This document shows, piece by piece, positions 8,534-16,882 of a stretch of 64,000 bases of DNA; the stretch's first letter is position 1; the number at the start of each line of letters is the position of its first letter. Source of the stretch: Flavobacterium sp. ASV13 (lineage in GTDB: Bacteria > Bacteroidota > Bacteroidia > Flavobacteriales > Flavobacteriaceae); NCBI RefSeq assembly GCF_000745775.1, contig NZ_JQJY01000004.1, positions 62,001 to 126,000 of the forward strand. Direction: 5' to 3'. The notes beneath the pieces were generated by a model. It was not told the origin of the DNA. It did not search any database and saw only the letters and a program-made list of their open reading frames with translations. Position numbers and translations under genes: made by a program.

Positions 8534-9382
8534 ATGATTGATTACGTAAAAGACTTTAGAATTGTATTTTTTATCGTTATTATCGCCATTGTAACTATAG
8601 TTTTGGGCGCTTTAACAGATAAAATTCTTCGTTATTTTTTATACCGAAAACTAAACGACAAAGAATATGATGCCACTGGTTTTAGATTCTTAAAACATTT
8701 GGTTATAACCGTAATCTACATTCTTGGATTTGCTTTTGCTTTAATCCAAATTCCTGAGTTTAAAATTATCGGACATTCCTTTTTAGCTGGTGCCGGCGTT
8801 ATTTCTCTCGTCGCTGGTTTAGCTTCGCAACAAGCTTTAAGCAATATTGTAAGCGGAATCTTTTTGGTGATTTTTAAGCCTTTCAAAATCAACGATAAAA
8901 TCACCATCAACAATTTTGTTGGAACAGTTGAAGATATCAATTTAAGACAAGTCGTTTTAAAAGATGCTGAGAACAACCGAATTATAATTCCAAATTCCGT
9001 TATCAGCAACCAAATTATTGTCAATACAAACATGCACGATACCAAATGTTGCAAAATAATCGAAATTGGAATTGGTTATGATTCTGATCTCGAAAAAGCA
9101 TTGGAAATCATGAAAGATGAAATTGCCAAACACCCGTTTTTTATTGATACACGCACTAAAGAAGCCAAAAATCAAAAAGCACCTCTTGTTGTGGCGCGAG
9201 TTGTAGCTCTCGCCGATTCAAGCGTGAATTTAAAAGCTTGGGCCTGGGCAAAAAACTCTACAGACGGTTTCATAATGTATTGCGATTTACTGCAAAGCAT
9301 TAAAAAACGTTTTGATGAAGCCAAAATTGATATTCCGTATCCGCAAAGAGTGGTGACAATTAAAAATAATAATCCTTTATAA
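8534..9382 (+). CDS. Small-conductance mechanosensitive channel (MscS family)
   Basis: 282 residues. The start is set at 8534 because the in-frame ATG at 8498 lies inside the terminator hairpin and its 12 extra codons are just the T-rich arm. Three membrane segments precede the Gly/Ala-rich pore helix (GAGVISLVAGLASQQALSNIVSG, near 90-115), followed by the conserved beta domain (FKINDKITINNFVGTVEDI) and a C-terminal alpha/beta domain, as in E. coli MscS. It would open under membrane tension to release solutes on hypo-osmotic shock. Convergent with the next gene. Confidence 0.9.
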   Translation: MIDYVKDFRIVFFIVIIAIVTIVLGALTDKILRYFLYRKLNDKEYDATGFRFLKHLVITVIYILGFAFALIQIPEFKIIGHSFLAGAGVISLVAGLASQQALSNIVSGIFLVIFKPFKINDKITINNFVGTVEDINLRQVVLKDAENNRIIIPNSVISNQIIVNTNMHDTKCCKIIEIGIGYDSDLEKALEIMKDEIAKHPFFIDTRTKEAKNQKAPLVVARVVALADSSVNLKAWAWAKNSTDGFIMYCDLLQSIKKRFDEAKIDIPYPQRVVTIKNNNPL

Positions 9383-9404
9383 ATTTTTAAATTCCAAAAA
9401 ATCA

Positions 9405-9445
9405 AAAATCTGTGGAGACCAGTTCAATTCGTTTAAATCTGTGGC
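9405..9445. repeat. Direct-repeat spacer with AATCTGTGG words
   Basis: Between the convergent MscS gene and outer membrane gene. The word AATCTGTGG appears twice (near 9407 and near 9436) separated by about 20 bases. It resembles, in style, the other word-repeat spacers in this window but has only two copies. Confidence 0.4.
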
Positions 9446-9456
9446 CCAAATCATAG

Positions 9457-10149
9457 TTATTCAAACTTCAACCCAAAATTTACTTTTTCAAAAGTGGTGC
9501 TACAGGAAAGTGCAAATCGTCCAATATTTAATGTACCGAAAATCCCTCCAACTGAATGTCCTGAATAAAATCCGCCGGCTGAAAATCGATGAACCTGATA
9601 CTTCAAAGCAATATCATTCACTCTTGAGCTAAGTTGCCCAAAAGCAATCACATGGGGTATAATTTCATAGCTTCCAAAAACTTTCGGGACCAGTTTTTTG
9701 TAATAATCAAAACTTTCATCGGTTTCATAATCCACACTTGTTGAATGCAGATTTTCAAGATTTCCGCCAATATAAGTGTTTTCAGAAAAATGCCATGAAA
9801 CGCTAAAACCCGTAAAAGTTCCGTCGTAACCACTCCGTGATTCGAGATATCCCACACCAATCGTGGCTCTGAAATTACCGCAAATTTTTCCGATGTAGCC
9901 AATGTAAGTCCGGTCAATTTCCGACTTGTCAATTCCAGCGCCAAAAATAATGTCATCATCACACATACTAAAAGCATACTGAAAATAAGCCGAATATTGA
10001 TTTTCATTGGCCGCGACAACGCTTCGGCCTTTATCCAGATCGATATTTGCAGAAATTAAGGTTGAGTTTATAACGGCGAAATCAAATGTGTTGATTTCTT
10101 GGGCAAATGTGGGGACTGTGAGCAGGAATAAAAGTATTGTTTTTTTCAT
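9457..10149 (-). CDS. Putative outer-membrane beta-barrel protein
   Basis: 230 residues with a short Sec signal (MKKTILLFLLTVPTFA, cleavage before QE). The mature part alternates hydrophobic and polar residues and is rich in Gly, Tyr, Phe and Ser (for example GGFYSGHSVGGIFGTLNIG), which is typical of a small porin-like barrel of about 10-12 strands. No family name can be given with confidence. It is convergent with the MscS gene and stands alone; the 282-base gap upstream (10150-10431) separates it from a divergent hydrolase gene. Confidence 0.7.
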   Translation of the reverse strand: MKKTILLFLLTVPTFAQEINTFDFAVINSTLISANIDLDKGRSVVAANENQYSAYFQYAFSMCDDDIIFGAGIDKSEIDRTYIGYIGKICGNFRATIGVGYLESRSGYDGTFTGFSVSWHFSENTYIGGNLENLHSTSVDYETDESFDYYKKLVPKVFGSYEIIPHVIAFGQLSSRVNDIALKYQVHRFSAGGFYSGHSVGGIFGTLNIGRFALSCSTTFEKVNFGLKFE

Positions 10150-10371
10150 AATACTATTTTTTAGCTTACAACATTCTGATACTAAGTTACATACATTTTT
10201 ACTATTAATATAAAGAAGTTCCCTAAAATACTACATTACTCGTCAAAATGCATTATTTTCAAAATCAGCATCATTTAATCGATAAAATTTCAATAAATCA
10301 TCGATTATTAACATTAAAAATCATGAAATTATTCTGAATGCTCTTTTTCTGATAACTTTAAGACATTAATT

Positions 10372-10403
10372 TTTGCATTTCCAAATGGTTAACGGTAATT
10401 TTA
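10372..10403 (+). promoter_or_regulatory. Probable promoter of the alpha/beta hydrolase gene
   Basis: TTTG at 10372-10375, 20-base spacer, TAATTTTA at 10396-10403. This matches the Bacteroidetes primary-sigma pattern with one mismatch in the -7 box, and predicts a leader of about 25 bases. Confidence 0.5.
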
Positions 10404-10431
10404 TACTTCTTAACCCATAATTGGCCCTGAA

Positions 10432-11424
10432 ATGAAAATTGCAAAGCTTTTATTATTCCTGTTCCCTTTTTTGGTTTTCGCGCAAGATGCCAATATTAAA
10501 CCTCTAGATATTAATTTGACGAATTACGAATATCCTTATCCCGTTCAATTTTTAGAATTGACCAGCCAGCGCCAGTACATGCAAATGTTTTATATGGATA
10601 TAACTCCGGAAAATTACAACAACAAAAATGTGGTACTTCTTCACGGAAAAAACTTCAACGGAGCCTATTGGGAAACAACTATAAAAGCATTAACTGCAGC
10701 AGGTTTCCGAGTAATTGTTCCAGATCAGATTGGCTTTGGAAAATCATCTAAACCCGATAATTTTCAATATACTTTTCAGCAATTGGCAGAAAACACCAAA
10801 AAATTATTAGATCATCTTGGAATCGGGAAAGCGACTATTTTAGGACATTCTATGGGCGGAATGCTGGCAACTCGCTTCGCTTTGATGTATCCGGAAATGA
10901 CTGAAAAATTAGTTTTAGAAAACCCAATTGGTTTGGAAGACTGGAAATTAGTCGTTCCTTATAAACCTGTAGATTGGTGGTACGAATCAGAATTGAAACA
11001 AAATTTTCAGACCATTAAAAATTATCAAATGGCTAATTATTATAACGGAAAATGGAACGCCGATTATCAAAAATGGGCCGAACTCAGTGCTGGTTGGACA
11101 ACAGACCCAGAATATGAAAAAGTCGCGTGGAATTCGGCACTTTTGTATGATATGATTTTTACACAACCTGTTTTGTATGAATTTAAAAACATTCAGGTTT
11201 CAACGCTTTTAATTATTGGCACAAGAGATAAAACAGCTTTAGGAAAGCCTTTAGTTTCAGAAGATATTCAGGCAACAATGGGAAATTATGCCGAATTAGG
11301 CAAACGAACTCAAAAGGCAATTCCGAATTCAAAATTGGTTGAAATTCCAAATACAGGGCATTTGCCACATATTGAATCTTTTGATCAATTTATAAAACCA
11401 TTAATCGTATTTTTGAAAGAATAA
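10432..11424 (+). CDS. Secreted alpha/beta hydrolase
   Basis: 330 residues with a signal peptide (residues 1-17, cleavage after FAQ). Alpha/beta-hydrolase landmarks: oxyanion-hole HG at 71-72 (VVLLHGKNF), PDQIGFGKSS at 98-106, nucleophile elbow GHSMGG at 138-143 (Ser140), an acid in LIIGTRDKTALG near 265 and the catalytic His in NTGHLPH near 313. It resembles epoxide-hydrolase/haloperoxidase-like esterases; the substrate is unknown. DUF1398 and ThuA genes follow closely on the same strand (20- and 11-base gaps), suggesting one transcript. Confidence 0.85.
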   Translation: MKIAKLLLFLFPFLVFAQDANIKPLDINLTNYEYPYPVQFLELTSQRQYMQMFYMDITPENYNNKNVVLLHGKNFNGAYWETTIKALTAAGFRVIVPDQIGFGKSSKPDNFQYTFQQLAENTKKLLDHLGIGKATILGHSMGGMLATRFALMYPEMTEKLVLENPIGLEDWKLVVPYKPVDWWYESELKQNFQTIKNYQMANYYNGKWNADYQKWAELSAGWTTDPEYEKVAWNSALLYDMIFTQPVLYEFKNIQVSTLLIIGTRDKTALGKPLVSEDIQATMGNYAELGKRTQKAIPNSKLVEIPNTGHLPHIESFDQFIKPLIVFLKE

Positions 11425-11444
11425 TCAATTAAAACCACACTATT

Positions 11445-11834
11445 ATGTTTACTATCGACCAAATCAAAGAAGCACATTCTAAAGTAAAAAGCGGTGCTGA
11501 TTTTCCAAACTATATTCAAGATTTAATCATTCTTGGCGTAAAAGGTTACGACACTTTTGTGCATGACGGAAGTGTTGTTTATTTTGGATTAAATAATTAT
11601 ACTGCTGCAGCGGAAGAAAAATATCCTGAAATAAAAGTCGCTGATTTTCCTAACAAAGAGCTTTTCATCGAACTTTTAGTAAAACATCAACATGGTGAAT
11701 CGGATTATATGACTTTTTGTGCGCAATGTGCGCAATGTGGAATCGCAAAATGGCGTGTTAATATTGTCGAAATGACCTGTACTTATTTTGATAAATCAGA
11801 GAACGAAATCCTAATCGAAAAAATCCCTAGTTAA
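11445..11834 (+). CDS. DUF1398 family protein
   Basis: 129 residues matching my recollection of the DUF1398 (YbcV-like) family: MFTIDQIKEAHSKVKSGADF at the start, a GVKGYDTFVHDG segment, and a C-terminal CAQCAQCGIAKWRVN, then MTCTYFD. The closely spaced cysteines (CxxCxxC) stand out and might bind metal, though members are best known only as small cytosolic proteins of unknown function. It sits between the hydrolase and ThuA genes with short gaps, in what looks like a three-gene transcript. Confidence 0.75.
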   Translation: MFTIDQIKEAHSKVKSGADFPNYIQDLIILGVKGYDTFVHDGSVVYFGLNNYTAAAEEKYPEIKVADFPNKELFIELLVKHQHGESDYMTFCAQCAQCGIAKWRVNIVEMTCTYFDKSENEILIEKIPS

Positions 11835-11845
11835 TTTTTAAAAAT

Positions 11846-12688
11846 ATGAAGATTTTTAATCAAAGAATAAATTTAGTTTTAGCATCACTTTTTCTAATTT
11901 GTTTAACCGGTTTTTCACAACATAAAAAAGACAAAACAAAATTTAAAGTAATTGCGTTTTATACAGGAAAAAATGATCAGGCACACATCAGTTTTGTCCA
12001 TGAAGCCAATAAATGGTTTCCAAAAATTGCCGAAGAAAATCATTTTGAATACGATTCAACAAGCAATTGGGACAATCTGAATGCAAAGTTTTTAGCTAAT
12101 TATCAGGTTGTATTATTTTTAGACACAAGACCAGAAACTCCATCTCAGCGCGAAGCTTTTCAAAAATATATGGAAAATGGAGGAGGTTTCATCGGATTTC
12201 ATTTTTCGGCTTTTGCATTAAATAATTCCTCTTATCCACAAAACTGGGATTGGTATCACAATACTTTTCTGGGTTCTGGAGAATATGGAAGTAATACATG
12301 GAGACCGACATCGGCAATTTTGAGAGTTGAAAATCAGGATCCGATAACTAAAGGTATTCCTAAAACTTTCAAATCACAACCAAACGAATGGTACCGATGG
12401 GGCAATGATTTGACAAAAAATCCAGACATTAAAATTCTCTTAGCAATTGACGAAAGCAGTTTTCCGTTAGGAACAGGTCCAAAAGCACATGAAATTTGGC
12501 ACAGTGGCTATTATCCTGTCGTTTGGACAAATAAAAAATACAAAATGCTTTATGTAAATATGGGACATAATGATATTGATTATGAAGGTAAAACAAACAA
12601 AACGCTTTCGTATACATTTGAAAATGAAACACAAAACAAAGTAATCCTGAATGCTTTGCTTTTGTTTGGAAATAAAAAAAGTAAATAA
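11846..12688 (+). CDS. Secreted ThuA-domain protein
   Basis: 280 residues with a signal peptide (hydrophobic 8-22, cleavage near FSQ). The domain is the ThuA class I glutamine-amidotransferase-like fold: FIGFHFSAF in the middle, YRWGNDL and a late WTNKKYKMLYVNMGHND. ThuA is linked to trehalose and related disaccharide use in rhizobia, and secreted Bacteroidetes members are assumed to act on carbohydrates. The substrate here is not known. Last gene of the hydrolase-DUF1398-ThuA run. Confidence 0.85.
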   Translation: MKIFNQRINLVLASLFLICLTGFSQHKKDKTKFKVIAFYTGKNDQAHISFVHEANKWFPKIAEENHFEYDSTSNWDNLNAKFLANYQVVLFLDTRPETPSQREAFQKYMENGGGFIGFHFSAFALNNSSYPQNWDWYHNTFLGSGEYGSNTWRPTSAILRVENQDPITKGIPKTFKSQPNEWYRWGNDLTKNPDIKILLAIDESSFPLGTGPKAHEIWHSGYYPVVWTNKKYKMLYVNMGHNDIDYEGKTNKTLSYTFENETQNKVILNALLLFGNKKSK

Positions 12689-12692
12689 TTTC

Positions 12693-12732
12693 AAAATAGT
12701 AGACAAACTGTCTGTAATCATAAATTCTGAAG
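12693..12732 (+). pseudogene. Relic of the sseA 5' end
   Basis: Forty bases here match 33 of 40 positions at 13604-13643, the start region of sseA, with no gap. Read in the sseA frame they give (I)VDKLSVIINSEEIF against MSDKLSPIINSEALI, but the ATG is replaced by ATA and the frame ends at 12757. This is most simply the abandoned original start of the sulfurtransferase gene, left behind when the lipoprotein gene 12763-13569 was placed between ThuA and sseA. Confidence 0.65.
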
Positions 12733-12762
12733 AAATTTTTAAAACAATTACTATATAATTTA

Positions 12763-13569
12763 ATGAAAAATAAAATCGCGATCATTCTTTTTACACTATT
12801 ATTAATTTCTTGCAATTCAAAACAACAGGAAAATAAAATCAATAAAACAGATAACCTACAAAAAGAAACAGCATCAAAAATAATTAGTAAAAAAAATGAA
12901 TCTGATACTGTAGATTATCAAATTTCGACGTTTGATAATCCTGAAGATGCTGATCGTATATCTAGACAAAAGGAAAGTTTGAAACGACTTTCAGAAAAAA
13001 AAGTTTTTTTAAATATTCATAACAAATTGATTGAAAAAATAAACGAAGAGCAACAATCTTTTTTCAAAAAAAACAACAATTATGAATTACTTTCTGTTGC
13101 CAAAGGAAGTCTGTTTCAGGAAAAAAGTAATGATTTTGTGTTTACAGTTTATGACAAAAAGAATGTGAAAATTTCGTTTTTATTCTATAATGAAAAAACT
13201 GCTGCATATGCTGAATTATATAAAGACATAAAAGTCATAAATGGCTTAAAAGATGCAGATTGCGATTTCTATTCTTTTGGAACATTAGATTATCAATTTG
13301 CAGATGAATTTTTAGTTTACAGTGAAGATTATCTAACAAAAAGTATAGAAACTTATTTACAATATACTAGTGTTAAAATTACTGACATATCAAAAGCTCA
13401 AGATTTTGCATTAAAAGATGGATGCTTTGCTAAAAATGTGTCAAAAACGAATCTTGCAAATACACTTTGTTTGGCCACAAGTGCTGTTTACAACAATTGG
13501 GAATGCTTACGATACGACAAAACAAACAATACTTTTTTTATTTTTTTCGGTCAGGCTTTCGCTGATTAA
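12763..13569 (+). CDS. Lipoprotein, unknown (268 aa)
   Basis: Signal with lipobox ISCN (Cys at residue 17), followed by a Lys/Asn-rich linker to about residue 55. The rest is soluble-looking, alternating charged and aromatic residues, ending in NTFFIFFGQAFAD. No domain is recognised. The gene appears to be an insertion: the 40 bases just upstream of its leader repeat the 5' end of sseA, which follows it. AT-rich, with many Lys/Asn codons compared with sseA. Confidence 0.65.
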   Translation: MKNKIAIILFTLLLISCNSKQQENKINKTDNLQKETASKIISKKNESDTVDYQISTFDNPEDADRISRQKESLKRLSEKKVFLNIHNKLIEKINEEQQSFFKKNNNYELLSVAKGSLFQEKSNDFVFTVYDKKNVKISFLFYNEKTAAYAELYKDIKVINGLKDADCDFYSFGTLDYQFADEFLVYSEDYLTKSIETYLQYTSVKITDISKAQDFALKDGCFAKNVSKTNLANTLCLATSAVYNNWECLRYDKTNNTFFIFFGQAFAD

Positions 13570-13606
13570 TGATTTAAAAAATAATTCATTAAAAAATATA
13601 TTTAAA

Positions 13607-14455
13607 ATGTCAGACAAACTTTCTCCAATTATAAATTCTGAAGCATTAATTCAATTGTCACATTCAAAAACGATTGTTTTAATCGACGCCAGAGCCGGAC
13701 TAAATGCGCAAGAAAATTATCAAAAAGAACATTTAAAAGGCGCTCGATATGTTGATTTGAACAAAGATTTAGCAACAGTTGATTGTAATCCGAAAAATGG
13801 TGGAAGACATCCGCTTCCGTCGTTAGAAAAGTTTGCTGATGTACTTTCTAAAAAAGGAATTTCACCGGAAAGCCATGTCATAATTTATGATGACAAAAAC
13901 GGATCTAATGCAGCATCGCGATTTTGGTGGATGCTGAAAGCAATTGGACACGAAAAAGTTCAGGTTTTAAATGGAGGTTTACAAGAAGCTATAAAAGCAG
14001 GTTTTCCAATAAGTTCAGAAATTGAACAATTTGAACAAAGCAATTTTCCAGTTTCAAATTGGAAATTAGCTGTAGCCGATATTGAAGAAGTTGAAAAAGC
14101 CCGAAAAACCAATGAAAATATAGTGATTGATGTTAGAGATAAAAATCGTTTTGACGGCTTAACTGAACCATTGGATTTAATTGCGGGACATATTCCTAGT
14201 GCAATTAATGTTCCGTTTAGTGAAAATCTAAATGAAGATGGATTATACAAATCTCCTGAAATTTTAAAGGAAAAATACAATGCCATTTTAGGCGATATTA
14301 ATTCAGAAAATGTAATTGTACACTGTGGTTCAGGCGTAACGGCATGCCACACCTTACTTGCAATGGATTATGCAGGAATTCCGATTCCAAAACTATATGT
14401 TGGTTCGTGGAGCGAATGGTCAAGAAATGACCGCGAAATGGCAACAAAAAACTAG
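13607..14455 (+). CDS. sseA: Sulfurtransferase (3-mercaptopyruvate / thiosulfate type)
   Basis: 282 residues. Start set at 13607 (MSDKLSPI); upstream codons in the same frame overlap the lipoprotein gene and are not conserved-looking. Two tandem rhodanese domains: residues ~8-135, inactive-like, and ~158-282, with the active-site loop C240-G-S-G-V-T-A. CGSGVTA is the loop typical of 3-mercaptopyruvate sulfurtransferases rather than thiosulfate-type enzymes (CRxGxR/T). It transfers sulfur from mercaptopyruvate to an acceptor such as cyanide or a thiol, in the cytosol. The ABC gene starts 23 bases later. Confidence 0.9.
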   Translation: MSDKLSPIINSEALIQLSHSKTIVLIDARAGLNAQENYQKEHLKGARYVDLNKDLATVDCNPKNGGRHPLPSLEKFADVLSKKGISPESHVIIYDDKNGSNAASRFWWMLKAIGHEKVQVLNGGLQEAIKAGFPISSEIEQFEQSNFPVSNWKLAVADIEEVEKARKTNENIVIDVRDKNRFDGLTEPLDLIAGHIPSAINVPFSENLNEDGLYKSPEILKEKYNAILGDINSENVIVHCGSGVTACHTLLAMDYAGIPIPKLYVGSWSEWSRNDREMATKN

Positions 14456-14477
14456 AATAATTATTTAAGATTTTATA

Positions 14478-15719
14478 ATGCAACACTGGGACATACTTTT
14501 ATCTAACCAGGTAAACAAAAAAGCTTTTATTGACAACATACTCAATAGCGAATCAAAAGGAGAATTAGCCTTTTTCAACAATAAAAAAGGAATTCTGTTC
14601 TCAGATATCGCAATTGAAAAATTCATTGAAAAAGAGTATCAATATGATATCGTAGAAGCTTCTCCGGAATCACATCGTCAATTAAGGACTTTTTCTTCGG
14701 GAGAACGCAAAAAAGAGTTTTTAAAATACTGCATCAGCCAAAAACCTGATTTTATCATTTTTGACAATCCATTTGATCATTTGGATCAGGCATCGCGTGT
14801 TGTGCTGGCAGAATCTTTAAAAAAACTGACGAACGAAATTGCCATAATCCAAATTGTAAATCGCGTTTCAGATGTTTTAGAATTTGTTCCGAATAAAGCG
14901 CAAATCAAAGACAATTCATTTGAATTGCATCCGATTTTAAAAACCGAAAATCATTTTAAAACCTTAAATACAGCTGCAATTCCAAAAGCAATTGAACCAC
15001 ATTCTTTCCACGAAAGTGTGTTGATTAAAATGGAAGAAGTTTCGGTAAGTTACGAAGAACGCAAAATTATAGACAAAATTTCCTGGACAATAAAACAAGG
15101 CGAATTTTGGCAGTTAATTGGCCCAAACGGTTCTGGAAAAAGCACCATTTTATCTTTGATTACAGGCGATAATCCAAAAGGTTTTGGTCAGAATTTATAT
15201 TTATTTGGAAGAAAAAAGGGAAGTGGAGAAAGCGTTTGGGACATCAAAAAACAAATCGGAATCTTCACCACTTCTATGACCGATTTATTTCAGAAAGGTC
15301 ATACTTTGGAACAAATGATTCTTTCCGGTTTTTTTGATTCCATCGGACTTTATAACGAACCAACGACGCATCAACTGCAAATTGTAAATCAATGGTTAGA
15401 TGTAATTGAAATGACGCATTTACGCAAAAAACGCTTTATCGATCTTTCAATCGGTCAGCAAAGAGTTGCTTTGATTGTTCGCGCCGTTTTAAAACATCCG
15501 CCATTATTAATTCTAGACGAACCTGTAGAAGGCCTGGACGACGAAAATGTAGATTTAGTAATTCAGCTTATCAATACGATAAAACAAGAAACAAACGTTG
15601 CTATTTTATATGTTTCACACCGAATTGAAGCCGGCCTCGCTCCTACTTCTATTTTCGAGCTTTTGCCATCAGAAACAGGATCAATCGGAAAAATAAAATT
15701 TCAAAAATTAGTTAATTAG
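14478..15719 (+). CDS. ModF-like ABC ATPase with degenerate first half
   Basis: 413 residues, two ABC halves. The first half (1-~165) has a signature-like FSSGE (72-76) and a Walker B-like FIIFDNP (92-98), but no Walker A at all: the P-loop part of the fold is missing. The second half (~180-413) is complete: GPNGSGKS (215-222), LSIGQQR (323-329), LLILDEP (343-349) and switch His381. No membrane segments. It resembles the molybdate-operon ModF/photorepair PhrA family, which is soluble and of unclear role; E. coli ModF is ~490 residues with two full cassettes. Ends in a strong terminator. Confidence 0.8.
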   Translation: MQHWDILLSNQVNKKAFIDNILNSESKGELAFFNNKKGILFSDIAIEKFIEKEYQYDIVEASPESHRQLRTFSSGERKKEFLKYCISQKPDFIIFDNPFDHLDQASRVVLAESLKKLTNEIAIIQIVNRVSDVLEFVPNKAQIKDNSFELHPILKTENHFKTLNTAAIPKAIEPHSFHESVLIKMEEVSVSYEERKIIDKISWTIKQGEFWQLIGPNGSGKSTILSLITGDNPKGFGQNLYLFGRKKGSGESVWDIKKQIGIFTTSMTDLFQKGHTLEQMILSGFFDSIGLYNEPTTHQLQIVNQWLDVIEMTHLRKKRFIDLSIGQQRVALIVRAVLKHPPLLILDEPVEGLDDENVDLVIQLINTIKQETNVAILYVSHRIEAGLAPTSIFELLPSETGSIGKIKFQKLVN

Positions 15720-15841
15720 AAAATGTGTCAATTAGAAAATTACTTATTCATGTCCAAAATAAAAAAGCTCCAATAAGGAGCTTTTTTATTATTTCTATTA
15801 AAGAAATTATCTAATTTTCTAATTGACACATTTTCTAATTA
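15713..15841. repeat. 30-bp inverted repeat flanking a terminator
   Basis: Bases 15713-15742 are the exact reverse complement of 15812-15841. Each arm contains AATTAGAAAAT twice, 16 bases apart. The left arm starts inside the last codons of the ABC gene and the right arm ends at the stop codon of rluD, so the pair exactly brackets the 119-base gap between two convergent genes. Confidence 0.85.
15761..15787. terminator. Bidirectional terminator between the ABC gene and rluD
   Basis: Stem 15761-15771 with 15777-15787 (AAAAAAGCTCC / GGAGCTTTTTT), 5-base loop. The A-run/T-run symmetry serves both convergent genes. Confidence 0.9.
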
Positions 15842-16882
15842 TTCTTCATCTTCAGTATTATGCGACTTCACGTAAGTACGCCATTTTTCAATACAATCCT
15901 GAAAATCCTGAGGCAATTCTGTATCAAAACGCATCAATTCTCCCGTATTTGGATGAACAAAACCAAGCGTTTTAGCATGAAGCGCCTGACGTGGCAATGC
16001 TTTAAAACAATTCTCAATAAACTGTTTGTATTTAGTAAACGTCGTACCTTTTAAAATTAAATGTCCGCCGTAACGTTCATCATTGAATAACGGGTGCCCG
16101 ATATGTTTCATATGTGCACGAATCTGGTGTGTTCTTCCAGTTTCTAATTTACATGAAATCAAAGTCACATAACCAAAACGCTCCAAAACTTTATAATGCG
16201 TAATAGCCGGTTTTCCAATTTCAGGATCAGCAAAAACAGCCATTTGCATACGATCTTTCAAATGTCTTGCTAAGTTTCCTTCAATTGTACCGCTTTCTGC
16301 AGCCACATTTCCCCAAACAAGAGCAATATACTCACGTTCGGTAGTTTTAGCTTCAAACTGCTTCGCTAAATGTGTCATTGCTGCTTCAGTTTTGGCAACA
16401 ACCAAAAGTCCTGACGTATCTTTATCTATTCGGTGAACCAATCCCGGACGTTCACTGCTGTTCATTGGCAAATTATCAAAATGATGCGCCAAAGCATTTA
16501 CCAGCGTTCCCGTGTAATTTCCGTGACCTGGATGCACAACCATTCCAGGCTCTTTATTGATTAGCAAAAGTGCATCATCTTCATAAACAATATTCAACGG
16601 AATATCTTCAGGAAGAATATGATTTTCAAATGGCGGATGCGATAACATAACCGTTATCACATCAAAAGGTTTTACTTTGTAATTTGATTTTACCGGAATA
16701 TCGTTTACAAAGATATTTCCATTAGTTGCTGCATTCTGAATTTTATTTCGTGTAGCATTCGGAATCAAATACATTAAATATTTGTCAATACGCAAAAACG
16801 CCTGACCTTTAGGGACTTCAAATCTGTAATGCTCGAATAATTCGTCTTCCAGATCTAAATTTTCTTCAATATTATTGTTCAT
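15839..16882 (-). CDS. rluD: RluD-family rRNA pseudouridine synthase
   Basis: 347 residues. N-terminal S4 RNA-binding domain (about 30-90, FLRIDKYLMYLI, then NGNIFVN), then the RluA-type catalytic domain with HRIDKDTSG at 150-158 (catalytic Asp153 of the HRLDxxTSG motif). By family it isomerises uridines in helix 69 of 23S rRNA; assignment to the RluD subgroup is from the S4 domain and length, which are shared with RluC. Its start overlaps the PASTA gene end by 11 bases, so the two are translationally linked. Confidence 0.9.
   Translation of the reverse strand: MNNNIEENLDLEDELFEHYRFEVPKGQAFLRIDKYLMYLIPNATRNKIQNAATNGNIFVNDIPVKSNYKVKPFDVITVMLSHPPFENHILPEDIPLNIVYEDDALLLINKEPGMVVHPGHGNYTGTLVNALAHHFDNLPMNSSERPGLVHRIDKDTSGLLVVAKTEAAMTHLAKQFEAKTTEREYIALVWGNVAAESGTIEGNLARHLKDRMQMAVFADPEIGKPAITHYKVLERFGYVTLISCKLETGRTHQIRAHMKHIGHPLFNDERYGGHLILKGTTFTKYKQFIENCFKALPRQALHAKTLGFVHPNTGELMRFDTELPQDFQDCIEKWRTYVKSHNTEDEE

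Noticed and set aside
12429..12842. Minus-strand reading frame of 137 codons
   Set aside because: It is antisense to ThuA, its relic spacer and the lipoprotein start, with Phe/Tyr/Cys-rich composition typical of a complement frame.
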